Shown here piece by piece: positions 1 through 7,078 of a DNA stretch of 40,857 bases. Position 1 is the first letter of the stretch. Each line of letters opens with the position of its first letter. The stretch is from a virus. The notes beneath the pieces were generated by a model, which searched no databases, was not told the DNA's origin, and was given only the letters and a program-made list of their open reading frames with translations. The translations under genes and the position numbers were made by a program. The DNA is taken from positions 1 through 40,857 of IMG/VR virus record IMGVR_UViG_3300020109_000046; one strand, 5' to 3'.

Positions 1-274
1 TATAATAGGTACAGTGATTGCCAAGAATCATGTGAACGAAGATACCCATGTCTTCAAGGCGTTGAAAATAATGTTGACGCACCCTGCTCCAAACATTAAA
101 ATCAATCCCCTTACGATTATCAAACGTATCACCAAGATCAATAATAGTTCTGATTCCGTGTTTTTCGAGAGTGGGGAAGAAGATGTCGTCGTAGAATTTT
201 TTGAAGTATTCCCAAAACGCAACACTGCCTTTTCTCCCATCTAAATGTTGGTCTGTAATCAATGCTACTGTCAT
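1..274 (-). CDS. 47: Recombination endonuclease subunit gp47 (SbcD/Mre11-like), 3' part missing
   Basis: Reading minus from the ATG at 274 gives an open frame of 91 codons to the left edge of the window. It shows the calcineurin-like metallophosphoesterase signatures: ITDQH at residues 6-10 (metal-binding D8, H10), LGDTFDNR at 47-54 (GD and D52) and GNH at 85-87. In T4, gp47 pairs with gp46 (SbcC/Rad50-like) to resect DNA ends for recombination-dependent replication, and cyanophages keep gp46 next to it, so gp46 is expected just left of the window. Its ATG overlaps the gp55 stop codon as ATGA, which suggests translational coupling. The gene is cut by the window edge, so length and C terminus cannot be judged. 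Another open frame at 28-240 minus is a shadow of this one. Confidence 0.93.
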   Translation of the reverse strand, partial: MTVALITDQHLDGRKGSVAFWEYFKKFYDDIFFPTLEKHGIRTIIDLGDTFDNRKGIDFNVWSRVRQHYFQRLEDMGIFVHMILGNHCTYY

Positions 275-762
275 CGTTTAGATCTCATCTCAAGAGTTTC
301 TTTAATACTATTCATATCAGAATAACTGCTATTATAACCAGCCATGTCACCACTGTAACTGTCTGTATATAATACCTCATCAAATCCTGATTTTTCTAAG
401 ATTTTAGCTTTAATTTCTAATTGTTTTTTTTCTTTAGAAATACGGCGAAGGAAAGCAAAGTAAATAATTTGAGTAAAATAAGCAAAAGGATTAGTTGATT
501 TACTCGGATCAAAGTTGTGAATGTATTGTAAACAATTTTCAATGCCATCACATATCATATCTTCTCTAAACATGTAGTTAACAAAGTTTGGTTTATATGA
601 TAGATGAGTAGCAATCTTAAGAAAACACTCCCCAATATAAGGTGGCACACGAGGTTTTGATTTTCCCTCTTGCTCCGCCAAAAGGATTTGTTTGCGATAA
701 ATCATTAACGCATCAAGAAAATCTCTATTGTTAACGTAATTTTCTGTTTTCCTTTTTGCCAT
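271..762 (-). CDS. 55: Late-transcription sigma factor gp55
   Basis: A protein of 163 aa (T4 gp55 is 185) that resembles the minimal sigma factor of T4-like phages. It directs host RNA polymerase to late promoters of the TATAAATA type, of which many occur in this window. Residues about 65-112 form the sigma region-2-like core, including FDPSKSTNPFAYFTQ (84-98) followed by a basic YFAFLRRISKEKKQ segment. The T4 C-terminal sliding-clamp-binding motif is not obvious here, and the tail ends ETLEMRSKR. Start: ATG at 762 with an AAGGA ribosome site about 10 nt upstream. A sigma70-like promoter lies at 785-813, so expression before the late phase is likely. The stop overlaps the gp47 start. Confidence 0.93.
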   Translation of the reverse strand: MAKRKTENYVNNRDFLDALMIYRKQILLAEQEGKSKPRVPPYIGECFLKIATHLSYKPNFVNYMFREDMICDGIENCLQYIHNFDPSKSTNPFAYFTQIIYFAFLRRISKEKKQLEIKAKILEKSGFDEVLYTDSYSGDMAGYNSSYSDMNSIKETLEMRSKR

Positions 763-784
763 TTTGCTAATATCCTTTGTGCAT

Positions 785-813
785 ATTGTAACACAAAATT
801 ATGGAGTTTGCAA
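785..813 (-). promoter_or_regulatory. Sigma70-type promoter for gp55
   Basis: On the minus strand TTGCAA (813-808), a 17-nt spacer, then TACAAT (790-785). The predicted start is near 778, about 16 nt before the gp55 ATG, and the AAGGA ribosome site lies between. The -35 hexamer is palindromic and doubles as the -35 of a plus-strand promoter (808-836). Confidence 0.7.
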
Positions 814-836
814 GGGGCTTGACAACCCCGTATAAT
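808..836 (+). promoter_or_regulatory. Sigma70-type promoter, rightward (upstream of the pair)
   Basis: Plus strand TTGCAA (808-813), 17-nt spacer, TATAAT (831-836). It shares its -35 with the leftward gp55 promoter and overlaps the stronger promoter at 819-847, offset by 11 nt. No plus-strand gene follows. Confidence 0.55.
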
Positions 837-847
837 CCGTGTATAAT
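819..847 (+). promoter_or_regulatory. Perfect consensus sigma70 promoter, rightward (antisense)
   Basis: TTGACA (819-824), exactly 17 nt, TATAAT (842-847): all twelve consensus bases at the ideal spacing. Transcription would start near 854 and run rightwards, antisense to the Sm-like gene (874-1266) and then uvsW. No credible plus-strand ORF or ribosome site follows, so the product would be a non-coding or antisense RNA. A GGGG...CCCC dyad (814-817 with 826-829) flanks the -35. I saw no clear plus-strand terminator close downstream. Confidence 0.7.
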
Positions 848-866
848 TAGCGATGTCGCGCTTCAA

Positions 867-895
867 AGATATATTAGCTTTTATTAAATATATCT
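867..895. repeat. AT-rich inverted repeat over the end of the Sm-like gene
   Basis: AGATATATT (867-875) and AATATATCT (887-895) are perfect 9-bp complements around an 11-nt loop. It could be a weak 3' stabilising hairpin for the leftward mRNA. Neither strand has a T tract after it, so it is not called a terminator. Confidence 0.45.
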
Positions 896-1266
896 TCTAA
901 AGACTTACGAGCTTCTTTAATTGATGCTAGATAACCTTTTTGATTTTTAACATCTACTTTGGTAGATGCATCATTTCCGTTTTCTTTTAGTAAAGCTCTT
1001 TCATAAAATTTTTGAATTTTAGAATCTAATTCAGTAATTGTTATAATGTGGTCTTTTTTTATAACAAACATTTCGTCATAGGTTGCTGCTATCCAAGTTT
1101 CAAAAGTAAAACCTTTGACCGCTGATCTACCTCGTTTCATTTCAACGGTATTTACTAGGCGAGGATTTTCAATAATTAAAACATCTTCGTCTGCATCGTA
1201 CGAAACTTTAGCTACTATTTCTTCACCTGACATTAATTTAATTGATGCATAGAATTCTTCTTCCAT
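874..1266 (-). CDS. Sm-like (Hfq/LSm-fold) cyanophage protein, function unknown
   Basis: A 130-aa protein placed between uvsW and gp55. Residues about 6-40 (YASIKLMSGEEIVAKVSYD and the following strand) look like the strongly bent beta strands of an Sm barrel: a strand, a GEE turn, a VAKVSYDADEDVLIIENP hairpin. The rest is beta-rich to about residue 80, then a charged helical tail. I recall a published crystal structure of an Sm-like protein of putative cyanophage origin with this kind of sequence, but could not compare it here. An RNA-binding or structural role is possible and nothing in the sequence decides it. Start ATG at 1266 with AGGA just upstream; only 2 nt separate it from uvsW, so it is co-transcribed. 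A 9-bp AT-rich inverted repeat (867-875/887-895) covers its stop codon. A rightward consensus promoter faces this gene. Confidence 0.6.
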   Translation of the reverse strand: MEEEFYASIKLMSGEEIVAKVSYDADEDVLIIENPRLVNTVEMKRGRSAVKGFTFETWIAATYDEMFVIKKDHIITITELDSKIQKFYERALLKENGNDASTKVDVKNQKGYLASIKEARKSLEDIFNKS

Positions 1267-1268
1267 AA

Positions 1269-2729
1269 TTATCCTATGTTAATTTTTATAATTTCATACT
1301 TAAAATTTTCTTCTTGATAAATTTTAATTCTTTCTTCTAAATGTTTTAGAGTATAATTTTTATGGGGTTTTTCTGAGATATCATCAGCAATGTCATAAAG
1401 AGTTGCTAATTCTTTTCCTTCTCCTTTACGGAGGACTCTGCCAATAGATTGTAAATTTCTTACTCTTGATTTAGATGGAGAGGCAAACACAATGTTGTGT
1501 AGATTTTTAATGTTGATGCCAGTGCTAAATGTACCGTAAGAAGCAATGATAACAGCGTTTTTTTCTCGCTCAGTAATACTTCTAATTTCTTCTCTTTCTT
1601 CGGTATCCACTCCACCGTAAACAAAAAATACCTTTCGGTCTTTTCCTATGCTATTATTTATGCTCTCGTATAATGGCATACCATGACGCTCAACATAGTT
1701 GAATAGCACTAGAGTATTTCCTTTTAAATCTTTTACAAGATTTTTAATTAAGTTATTTCTTTTTTTATGTGCAACTAAGTAATCAATCTCTTCTTGATAT
1801 GAAAAAAACATCTGAGGTTCGTGTTTAAGAAGAAGAATTTTAATTTGAAATTCTGATAAGTGTCCTTCTTTAATTAACTTATCTGTTTTAGTTACTTGAG
1901 CACAAGGTCCAAACAATCCTTCAAGCACCCATTTGTGAGTAGCAGATCCATCAAGTGTGCCAGTAAATCCAAACCGATACTTAGCTTGATGTAACTTAGT
2001 CATAATGCCAGTTAAAGATTTTGATTTAAACTGGTGTGCTTCATCGCCAATTACACAATCAAAATCATCAAAGTATCTTTTGGGAAACTTATAGATGGAT
2101 TGCCAAGTAGAAATAACAACATGTTTATCGGTATTTTTATCTTTACCTCCATAGATTTTGTGGCAATACTCTTCCACATTCCAACCATAATCTGCAAAGT
2201 CAGAATACATTTGCTCTACCAAAGATGTCGTAGGCACGATAATAAGAATACGTTTATTGTTGCTAACATAATATCTAACAAGAGAATAAATCATCAAAGA
2301 TTTCCCAGATGCTGTAGGAGACAACAAAAGTTTTCTGTGATTTTTTAATGCTTCGTAAACTGCTTTATATTGATAATCTCTTGGTTTATGTTTAACGCAA
2401 ATTTTATTCATAAAGTATTTGACACCTTCTAAAGATATCAGCAAGTCTTTGTCGTCTACATGACCATAAAATTTATTGTCCTCAAAAGATAATTGGTAGT
2501 TTTTAAAAGATGCCCATTCTCTTAAATGGTCTGTGAGACCACAATATAATTCTCCAGTGCCAGGAGAATACAAACGAATTTTTCCATCCCACATTTTGTT
2601 ACGATAGAGTGGCATGAATTTAGCGTTAGGAACATCAAACGTAAAATAGTCTGATAACTCCATGTGTATTCCTGGCTCGGTAGTTATTTGCAGGAATACT
2701 TCATTCTTCTTTTTTACTACCAATTTCAT
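1269..2729 (-). CDS. uvsW: RNA-DNA/DNA-DNA helicase UvsW
   Basis: A superfamily 2 helicase of 486 aa, close to the T4 UvsW length. Visible motifs: a Q-like RDYQYKAV at 117-124, Walker A PTASGKSL at 138-145, DEAH at 229-232 (motif II), GFTGT at 254-258 (motif III), and motif VI QSIGRVLRKGEG in the C-terminal RecA domain. The first about 110 residues form the N-terminal substrate-recognition domain. In T4, UvsW unwinds R-loops at origins and migrates branched DNA, driving the switch from origin- to recombination-dependent replication. It fits the neighbours UvsY and gp47. Its ATG overlaps the UvsY stop by one base (TAATG), suggesting re-initiation. Confidence 0.95.
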   Translation of the reverse strand: MKLVVKKKNEVFLQITTEPGIHMELSDYFTFDVPNAKFMPLYRNKMWDGKIRLYSPGTGELYCGLTDHLREWASFKNYQLSFEDNKFYGHVDDKDLLISLEGVKYFMNKICVKHKPRDYQYKAVYEALKNHRKLLLSPTASGKSLMIYSLVRYYVSNNKRILIIVPTTSLVEQMYSDFADYGWNVEEYCHKIYGGKDKNTDKHVVISTWQSIYKFPKRYFDDFDCVIGDEAHQFKSKSLTGIMTKLHQAKYRFGFTGTLDGSATHKWVLEGLFGPCAQVTKTDKLIKEGHLSEFQIKILLLKHEPQMFFSYQEEIDYLVAHKKRNNLIKNLVKDLKGNTLVLFNYVERHGMPLYESINNSIGKDRKVFFVYGGVDTEEREEIRSITEREKNAVIIASYGTFSTGINIKNLHNIVFASPSKSRVRNLQSIGRVLRKGEGKELATLYDIADDISEKPHKNYTLKHLEERIKIYQEENFKYEIIKINIG

Positions 2730-3205
2730 TAGGTGCTACCATTAATAAACTTCTCCCACTCGATAGCGTTTTTAATCTGGAAACTTCTATTGGATATCAT
2801 CTTAAGAATATTATCCAAAAAGTAGAGTGCCTTACTAATAAACTCTATCTTCATTTCAATGTTAATCAAATCCTCATCCGCCTCAAGATATACTTTCATC
2901 TTCTCGGATGTTTTAATGGATTGTCCAAAAGGTTTTTCTTTATAAACTTCGGGGTCTGCTTCTCCTTGATAGTATTCTCTTTTTTGTTTTAACTTCATAC
3001 GATATTGAAATTCCAGTGCTGTCTTCTCAGTTGAGAAATCGTTGTAGAAGTTTAAATATTTATTGTGCTGGTAAGGAATGTCTAGCGAGATTTGTGCTAG
3101 GTCTGCTGAGTATTGTTTGTTTTTGAATTGGAAGTCAATCTTTGAATCTTCTTCCCATTCTGATCTAACATGATTAAAGAGTGTTTTCAGGTCATCAAAT
3201 TTCAT
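2729..3205 (-). CDS. uvsY: Recombination mediator UvsY
   Basis: A 158-aa, charged, mostly helical protein (T4 UvsY 137 aa). It resembles cyanophage UvsY along its length: an N-terminal MKFDDLKTLFNHVRSEW segment, a basic middle with FQYRMKLKQKREYYQG, and a C-terminal helix ending NAIEWEKFINGST. UvsY loads the UvsX recombinase onto ssDNA coated with gp32. Its position next to uvsW, as in T4, supports the call. The start overlaps the stop of the upstream tail-like gene (ATGA) and the stop overlaps the UvsW start, so three genes form one tight translational unit that mixes a virion gene with recombination genes. Confidence 0.87.
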   Translation of the reverse strand: MKFDDLKTLFNHVRSEWEEDSKIDFQFKNKQYSADLAQISLDIPYQHNKYLNFYNDFSTEKTALEFQYRMKLKQKREYYQGEADPEVYKEKPFGQSIKTSEKMKVYLEADEDLINIEMKIEFISKALYFLDNILKMISNRSFQIKNAIEWEKFINGST

Positions 3206-3717
3206 AATTTTTTATTTTTCTTATCTCGTAATTCAAATTTTGTATATTTAAAAGTTGCATCTGCTGTAAAATAATTTACTTCAGTATCTTCAACATCAAA
3301 TCTTACTTCGGTTAGTGATATTGGAAAAAGATTTTCAAATGATACATATGCAGCAATTTTATTATTACTATTTGTAATTTCTAATCTTCCATTAGAAGTT
3401 TGTAATTCTTTGTGTGCATGTTCTTCATACAATCCAAATTCTTTTATCCAATTTTGAATAGACATATAATTTTTTAATTCTTCATCAATAATAAATGTGA
3501 GATTTAAATCTCCAGTCTGTATGCCACCAGCACCTGCTAATGGGATAGATCTAAATCTGGTTGGGACATCAATTGAAGGTAAATTGATATCGGGTATATT
3601 TGCACGTTGGCAAAAGAAATCTACTCCTGGAAATAAATCCAAGTCCATTTTAAATCCTGTAGGAGCAAGAAAATTTCTATTTTTTGGTTGCTCCGAATAC
3701 CACTTAGACTGTGCCAT
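3202..3717 (-). CDS. Small virion protein with tail-tube-like fold (gp3 or gp19/gp54-type candidate)
   Basis: A 171-aa protein between gp23 and uvsY. It has features of the tail-tube family: an N-terminal FLAPTGFKMDLDLFPGVDFFCQ segment, a FRSIPLAG turn, then GDLNLTFIIDEELKNYMSI followed by a WIKEFGLYE helix, a pattern shared with gp19-type tube and adaptor proteins. T4-like cyanophages carry a structural protein in this place, and I recall it being labelled gp3 (tail completion) in some genomes; I could not verify that, so no symbol is given. The ATG at 3717 has no Shine-Dalgarno sequence, since the preceding 20 nt are almost all A and T. A terminator and a CCTAAATA element lie immediately upstream, so the mRNA may be nearly leaderless. 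Confidence 0.7.
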   Translation of the reverse strand: MAQSKWYSEQPKNRNFLAPTGFKMDLDLFPGVDFFCQRANIPDINLPSIDVPTRFRSIPLAGAGGIQTGDLNLTFIIDEELKNYMSIQNWIKEFGLYEEHAHKELQTSNGRLEITNSNNKIAAYVSFENLFPISLTEVRFDVEDTEVNYFTADATFKYTKFELRDKKNKKL

Positions 3718-3730
3718 AGTGTTTTATTTT

Positions 3731-3738
3731 TATTTAGG
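3731..3738 (-). promoter_or_regulatory. Variant late promoter CCTAAATA
   Basis: Minus strand CCTAAATA, one core base away from the NATAAATA late consensus, 5 nt beyond the T tract of the gp23 terminator. A promoter is needed here because the gene at 3202-3717 would otherwise depend on terminator read-through. The predicted start would leave a 5' leader of only about 8 nt. Confidence 0.4.
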
Positions 3739-3742
3739 TGCA

Positions 3743-3770
3743 TAAAAAAAGACCCCCTTTTGGGGGGTCT
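3743..3770 (-). terminator. Intrinsic terminator after gp23
   Basis: Minus-strand RNA folds AGACCCCC (3770-3763) with GGGGGTCT (3757-3750) around a 5-nt loop, followed by seven Ts (3750-3744). This is a strong GC-rich stem with a T tract 20 nt past the gp23 stop, well placed to end the heavily expressed capsid mRNA. Confidence 0.9.
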
Positions 3771-3789
3771 CCATAACTATCAAACTGAA

Positions 3790-5181
3790 TCAGTTGATGT
3801 TGGTGATTTGTACTCTTCTGTAGTACTGGTTGCTGTTAGCATTCATTGCCTCGCCAGCAGGTGCTGAACCATAGTTACCATCAGTAGTAACGAATGGGTT
3901 GGCGACCATACCGTAGCGAGTCTTGAATCCAATCTTAGGCTGGAAGGTGTCTTGACCAATGCTACGAACCATTTGGAGAGGAACGTATGGGCAATAGAAT
4001 AGACCAGCATCATAAGGTGAGGTGCCCTTATAACCCATTACATAGTAGTGCTTAGAAGCAGTGCTTTGGGTGTAGGAAGGACCACCGAATGGATCGATGT
4101 AAACCTTAACGCGACCGTTGAGGGTGCCAGCGAATACGTTACCAGTGTCATCAACATTCATTGAAGTGCTGAGAGCAGGAGCGTAATCGAGAGCGCCAGT
4201 TAGGTTGAGAGCTGAAGCAACGTCTGCTGAGCAGATGATAAAGTTGCCCTTTCCTCTACGTGTTTCTTGAGCGATAGCATTAGCGTCGCGGTCAATCTGG
4301 AATAGAAGACCCTTAAACTTTTCTGCCATCCAACGACCATTTGAGTCGATGTCAAGATCATAAATTCCCTGGTTAGCAACATTTTGCTGAGCGCCTTTCT
4401 TAGCAACGAAATAAACTGTGCGAATAATTTCACGGTTGATTTCAGCAAGAATCTCCGAAGAGAGAATGTTGGCAAGCTCTTGCTCAGCATCAAGACCGTG
4501 GATTGCCTTAAGGTCTTGTGCAAGCTCTAGAGTGTATTCAGCTTTGAGAGCGCGTGACTTGGCGGTAACCGAAGTCTTCTCAATGCTGAATGCCATCTCG
4601 CGGAATAGACGACCTGCTTCGCCCATTTGCTCAAGGTCAGCACGTGACATCTTGCTGCCTTGCTCGTATGTGCCAGGAGTGCTGTCATTAAGAACTGCAG
4701 GGTTGTTACCCTCCATGTCTCCACCCGAACCTGCTTGGTTACGGACGTTGTAAGCACCCTGAGTGGCGTCGAAACCACCAGAGAAACCTGCATCAGGCTC
4801 GTTGTATAGTGCCTCTTCTCCGCCTTGATTCTCATACTTAGCCTTCATGGCAAAGATGAGTCCAGTAGGACCGCTCATTGGTTGTACGCCACAAATATCG
4901 TATGCAACGAGGTTGGGCATTGAGCGACGAATTAGGCTGATGAGCACAGGATCGAAACCAGCAAGTGCGCCAGTACTAGCTGCTGCACCTGTTACGTTGG
5001 TTGCACCAGCAAAGTTTACTGCAACTTCGCTGAGCACACCGCGCTCCTCGCGCATGAATTTTTCTTGATTTTCTAGCAGTACAGCGGTAACAGCCTTTCT
5101 ATGTGGATCTTTAATCTCAGCGAGACCAGAGTGACTAAGAACGGGTGACCACTTTTCCTGCAATGCTTGTGCATTGAACAT
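3790..5181 (-). CDS. 23: Major capsid protein gp23
   Basis: A 463-aa HK97-fold capsid protein of the T4 type, close to cyanophage gp23. Conserved stretches include the MFNAQALQEKWSPVL start, FDPVLISLIRRSMPNLVAYDI (about 75-95), VQPMSGPTGLIFAMKAKY and the glycine-rich insertion that follows. In T4 the gp21 protease removes an N-terminal propeptide at an (L/I)xE site; here L50-S51-E52 before VAVNF is the evident equivalent, leaving a mature protein of about 411 aa. Strong AAGGAG ribosome site 8-10 nt before the ATG, a late promoter (AATAAATA, 5233-5240) and a dedicated terminator fit high late expression. Confidence 0.97.
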   Translation of the reverse strand: MFNAQALQEKWSPVLSHSGLAEIKDPHRKAVTAVLLENQEKFMREERGVLSEVAVNFAGATNVTGAAASTGALAGFDPVLISLIRRSMPNLVAYDICGVQPMSGPTGLIFAMKAKYENQGGEEALYNEPDAGFSGGFDATQGAYNVRNQAGSGGDMEGNNPAVLNDSTPGTYEQGSKMSRADLEQMGEAGRLFREMAFSIEKTSVTAKSRALKAEYTLELAQDLKAIHGLDAEQELANILSSEILAEINREIIRTVYFVAKKGAQQNVANQGIYDLDIDSNGRWMAEKFKGLLFQIDRDANAIAQETRRGKGNFIICSADVASALNLTGALDYAPALSTSMNVDDTGNVFAGTLNGRVKVYIDPFGGPSYTQSTASKHYYVMGYKGTSPYDAGLFYCPYVPLQMVRSIGQDTFQPKIGFKTRYGMVANPFVTTDGNYGSAPAGEAMNANSNQYYRRVQITNIN

Positions 5182-5232
5182 TTGTTTTTCTCCTTAGGAA
5201 AATTTGTGGTGATGATTTATAATATACTTAAT

Positions 5233-5240
5233 TATTTATT
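5233..5240 (-). promoter_or_regulatory. Late promoter AATAAATA for gp23
   Basis: Minus-strand AATAAATA in the gp22-gp23 gap, 51 nt before the gp23 ATG. It matches the T4-like late -10 element used by gp55-bearing polymerase. Confidence 0.75.
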
Positions 5241-5249
5241 CAAATTTGA

Positions 5250-6377
5250 TTATGACCAGCGAGCAATTGCAGCCATGTAAGCTTTCATTTGAGGTGAAAT
5301 ATCTTCACTGTCGATTTCGGCTGGTGTTTCATCAATCGCTTCCTTAACAACTTGCTTAGGGAAATATGATTCTCTAAGGGTAAGAAGTTTCTCGCGGAAG
5401 TTATCTTCCGAGATAAACTCTACACCTTCTGATAATGAGGCGAGTTTTTCTTTCTGTGTATCAGCAAGACCTTCTGAAATTTGATTTAAGATTACGGTTT
5501 TGTTGAAACCAGAGAGGGCGTTATTTAATTCAATATTGCGCTCAATTTGTTCGTTTAGGCGCGACTCCATCTCACAAAGCTCTTCTGTCATTGTCTCGAC
5601 TACATCAATTTTTTCGTCGGGGATTGACAGATGATTTTCTTCAAATACTGCTTTGAGACCCTTCATGAAATTCTCTTGAATTTCAAGTCTTAATCCAGCA
5701 TCGATAGCAACTTGGTTTTCTTCAACCCATTTACCAATGGTGTAATTTAAAGTGCCATCGATTTGCTCAGCAAGTTCTGATTTGATTGCTTCTACTTCTT
5801 CAAGAAGTTTAGCGGCATACTGCTCTTCAATCATCTTAACTTGCTCAACGATTTTTGATTTAACTGCTGCTTCAAAAATCGTAGAAGCTCTTTCTTTGAA
5901 TTCTGGTGAAAGTGTTTCTCCTTCTGTTAAAGCATTGATGTCTTCTTCAGAAGAATATTCAATTGCTTCCATTCCAAACACCTTGGTGTTGTTAGGACCA
6001 CCAGGAATTTGATAACCCGATGATTTAATTGAGGGGGCAGGATCTTGGTGGTTATCTCTTACAACATGCCCATCTTGTACTTTCTTTTTGCCTTTCGCAG
6101 CTTTTGCTCCAGGATCGCTAGGACCTTGAGGCTCTTCGAAAGTTGATCCACCAATTACTTCTTGTGATTGACCTGGGACTACAGATGTGGGCACAGATGG
6201 CATTGGATCTCTTCCACTAGATGCTTTTGCATTAACTGCTGTATTTGTTTGGCCAGTTACGGGTTGCATATAACCACTGGCAACAGGGTTACCAGGAACT
6301 ACTGAAGATCCAACAGATGGCATTGGGTCGTTCTCTGCAAGAAGATCTTCAAACTTTTCGTTTAACATATCTGACAT
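5250..6377 (-). CDS. 22: Prohead core scaffold protein gp22
   Basis: A 375-aa acidic protein (T4 gp22 269 aa) between the protease gp21 and capsid gp23, as in T4. Residues 130-345 are strongly helical and charged, rich in Glu and Lys with coiled-coil character, as expected for the internal core that shapes the prohead and is then digested by gp21. The extra length is an N-terminal low-complexity region containing three degenerate copies of DPxPSxxxSxxxPG (about 17-29, 57-69, 112-127). Candidate (L/I)xE protease sites are present, for example LAE at 13-15. A late promoter lies just upstream at 6422-6429. Confidence 0.9.
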   Translation of the reverse strand: MSDMLNEKFEDLLAENDPMPSVGSSVVPGNPVASGYMQPVTGQTNTAVNAKASSGRDPMPSVPTSVVPGQSQEVIGGSTFEEPQGPSDPGAKAAKGKKKVQDGHVVRDNHQDPAPSIKSSGYQIPGGPNNTKVFGMEAIEYSSEEDINALTEGETLSPEFKERASTIFEAAVKSKIVEQVKMIEEQYAAKLLEEVEAIKSELAEQIDGTLNYTIGKWVEENQVAIDAGLRLEIQENFMKGLKAVFEENHLSIPDEKIDVVETMTEELCEMESRLNEQIERNIELNNALSGFNKTVILNQISEGLADTQKEKLASLSEGVEFISEDNFREKLLTLRESYFPKQVVKEAIDETPAEIDSEDISPQMKAYMAAIARWS

Positions 6378-6421
6378 TTGGTATACCCTCTTTAAAACAG
6401 TACAAACTTTAATTCTATCAT

Positions 6422-6429
6422 TATTTATT
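6422..6429 (-). promoter_or_regulatory. Late promoter AATAAATA for gp22
   Basis: Minus-strand AATAAATA in the 56-nt gap between gp21 and gp22, 44 nt ahead of the gp22 ATG. Confidence 0.7.
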
Positions 6430-6433
6430 AAAA

Positions 6434-7078
6434 TTACAAACTAGAAATAAAATCACTAAAGACTTTTAGTGATCTTTCTTCTAGATTGCGTCTAGTAGAT
6501 TCAGAAATATATCTCTCATATTTAGCAATTTTTGCCTCTTTTAAGCGACCATTATCCCAAACCCACTCTTTTCCTTCCATAATTCCATTTACAAATGCAT
6601 CTGGTGCGGAGGGATCTGCTACAATATCTGCAGCTGTTGCGAGCATAAAATCATCTCGCACATAATTAACGCCTTGTCTTTCTTCAAGTGATCCCATGCC
6701 ACGAGAAGAAACTCCCAACTTAACACCTTCTCCAAGTAAAGACTTAGCGATACTGCCCATAGGAGTTGACAAAATTTGTGCTCTTCCAACAAAATTGGAT
6801 CCTTCTGCTTGAAGTTTCACAATTTTATGTGACACTCTATCAAGATTAACTGTAGGACCATCTGGATGACCTAATTCACCGAGAGCACGTCCAGTCATAA
6901 TATGCTCTTCGTTGTATCTACCAACTTCTCTTTCTAAAACAGAAAAAGGATAGACACGACCATTACGGTTTTTGATATCTGCTTGAAGGAAAACTCCTTC
7001 AATATACAGATTTTTTTTACCGTTTGATTCTTCTTCTAGAATTTGAATATCTTCGATACTCTCGGTGATTAGTTTCAT
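6434..7078 (-). CDS. 21: Prohead core protease gp21
   Basis: A 214-aa serine protease of the T4 prohead type (peptidase family S77; T4 gp21 is 212 aa). The catalytic histidine lies in GELGHPDG (H71) and the serine in GVSSRGMGS (S124 or S125). The N-terminal FLQADIKNRNGRVYP region (31-44) and the TAADIVADPSAPDAFV stretch are typical. It matures gp23, gp22 and other head proteins at (L/I)xE sites and then digests itself. The ATG overlaps the stop of the upstream 66-aa gene (ATGA). Confidence 0.95.
   Translation of the reverse strand: MKLITESIEDIQILEEESNGKKNLYIEGVFLQADIKNRNGRVYPFSVLEREVGRYNEEHIMTGRALGELGHPDGPTVNLDRVSHKIVKLQAEGSNFVGRAQILSTPMGSIAKSLLGEGVKLGVSSRGMGSLEERQGVNYVRDDFMLATAADIVADPSAPDAFVNGIMEGKEWVWDNGRLKEAKIAKYERYISESTRRNLEERSLKVFSDFISSL

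Noticed and set aside
28-240. 70-aa minus-strand ORF and a 76-aa plus-strand ORF at the left edge
   Set aside because: Both overlap the gp47 frame starting at 274, which has three clear phosphoesterase motifs.
867-895. Terminator for the Sm-like gene or for the rightward RNA
   Set aside because: The 9-bp AT stem has no T tract on either strand.
3202-3717. Firm assignment as gp3
   Set aside because: I recall this label at this position in cyanophages, but the sequence shows only a general tail-tube-like pattern, so no symbol was given.
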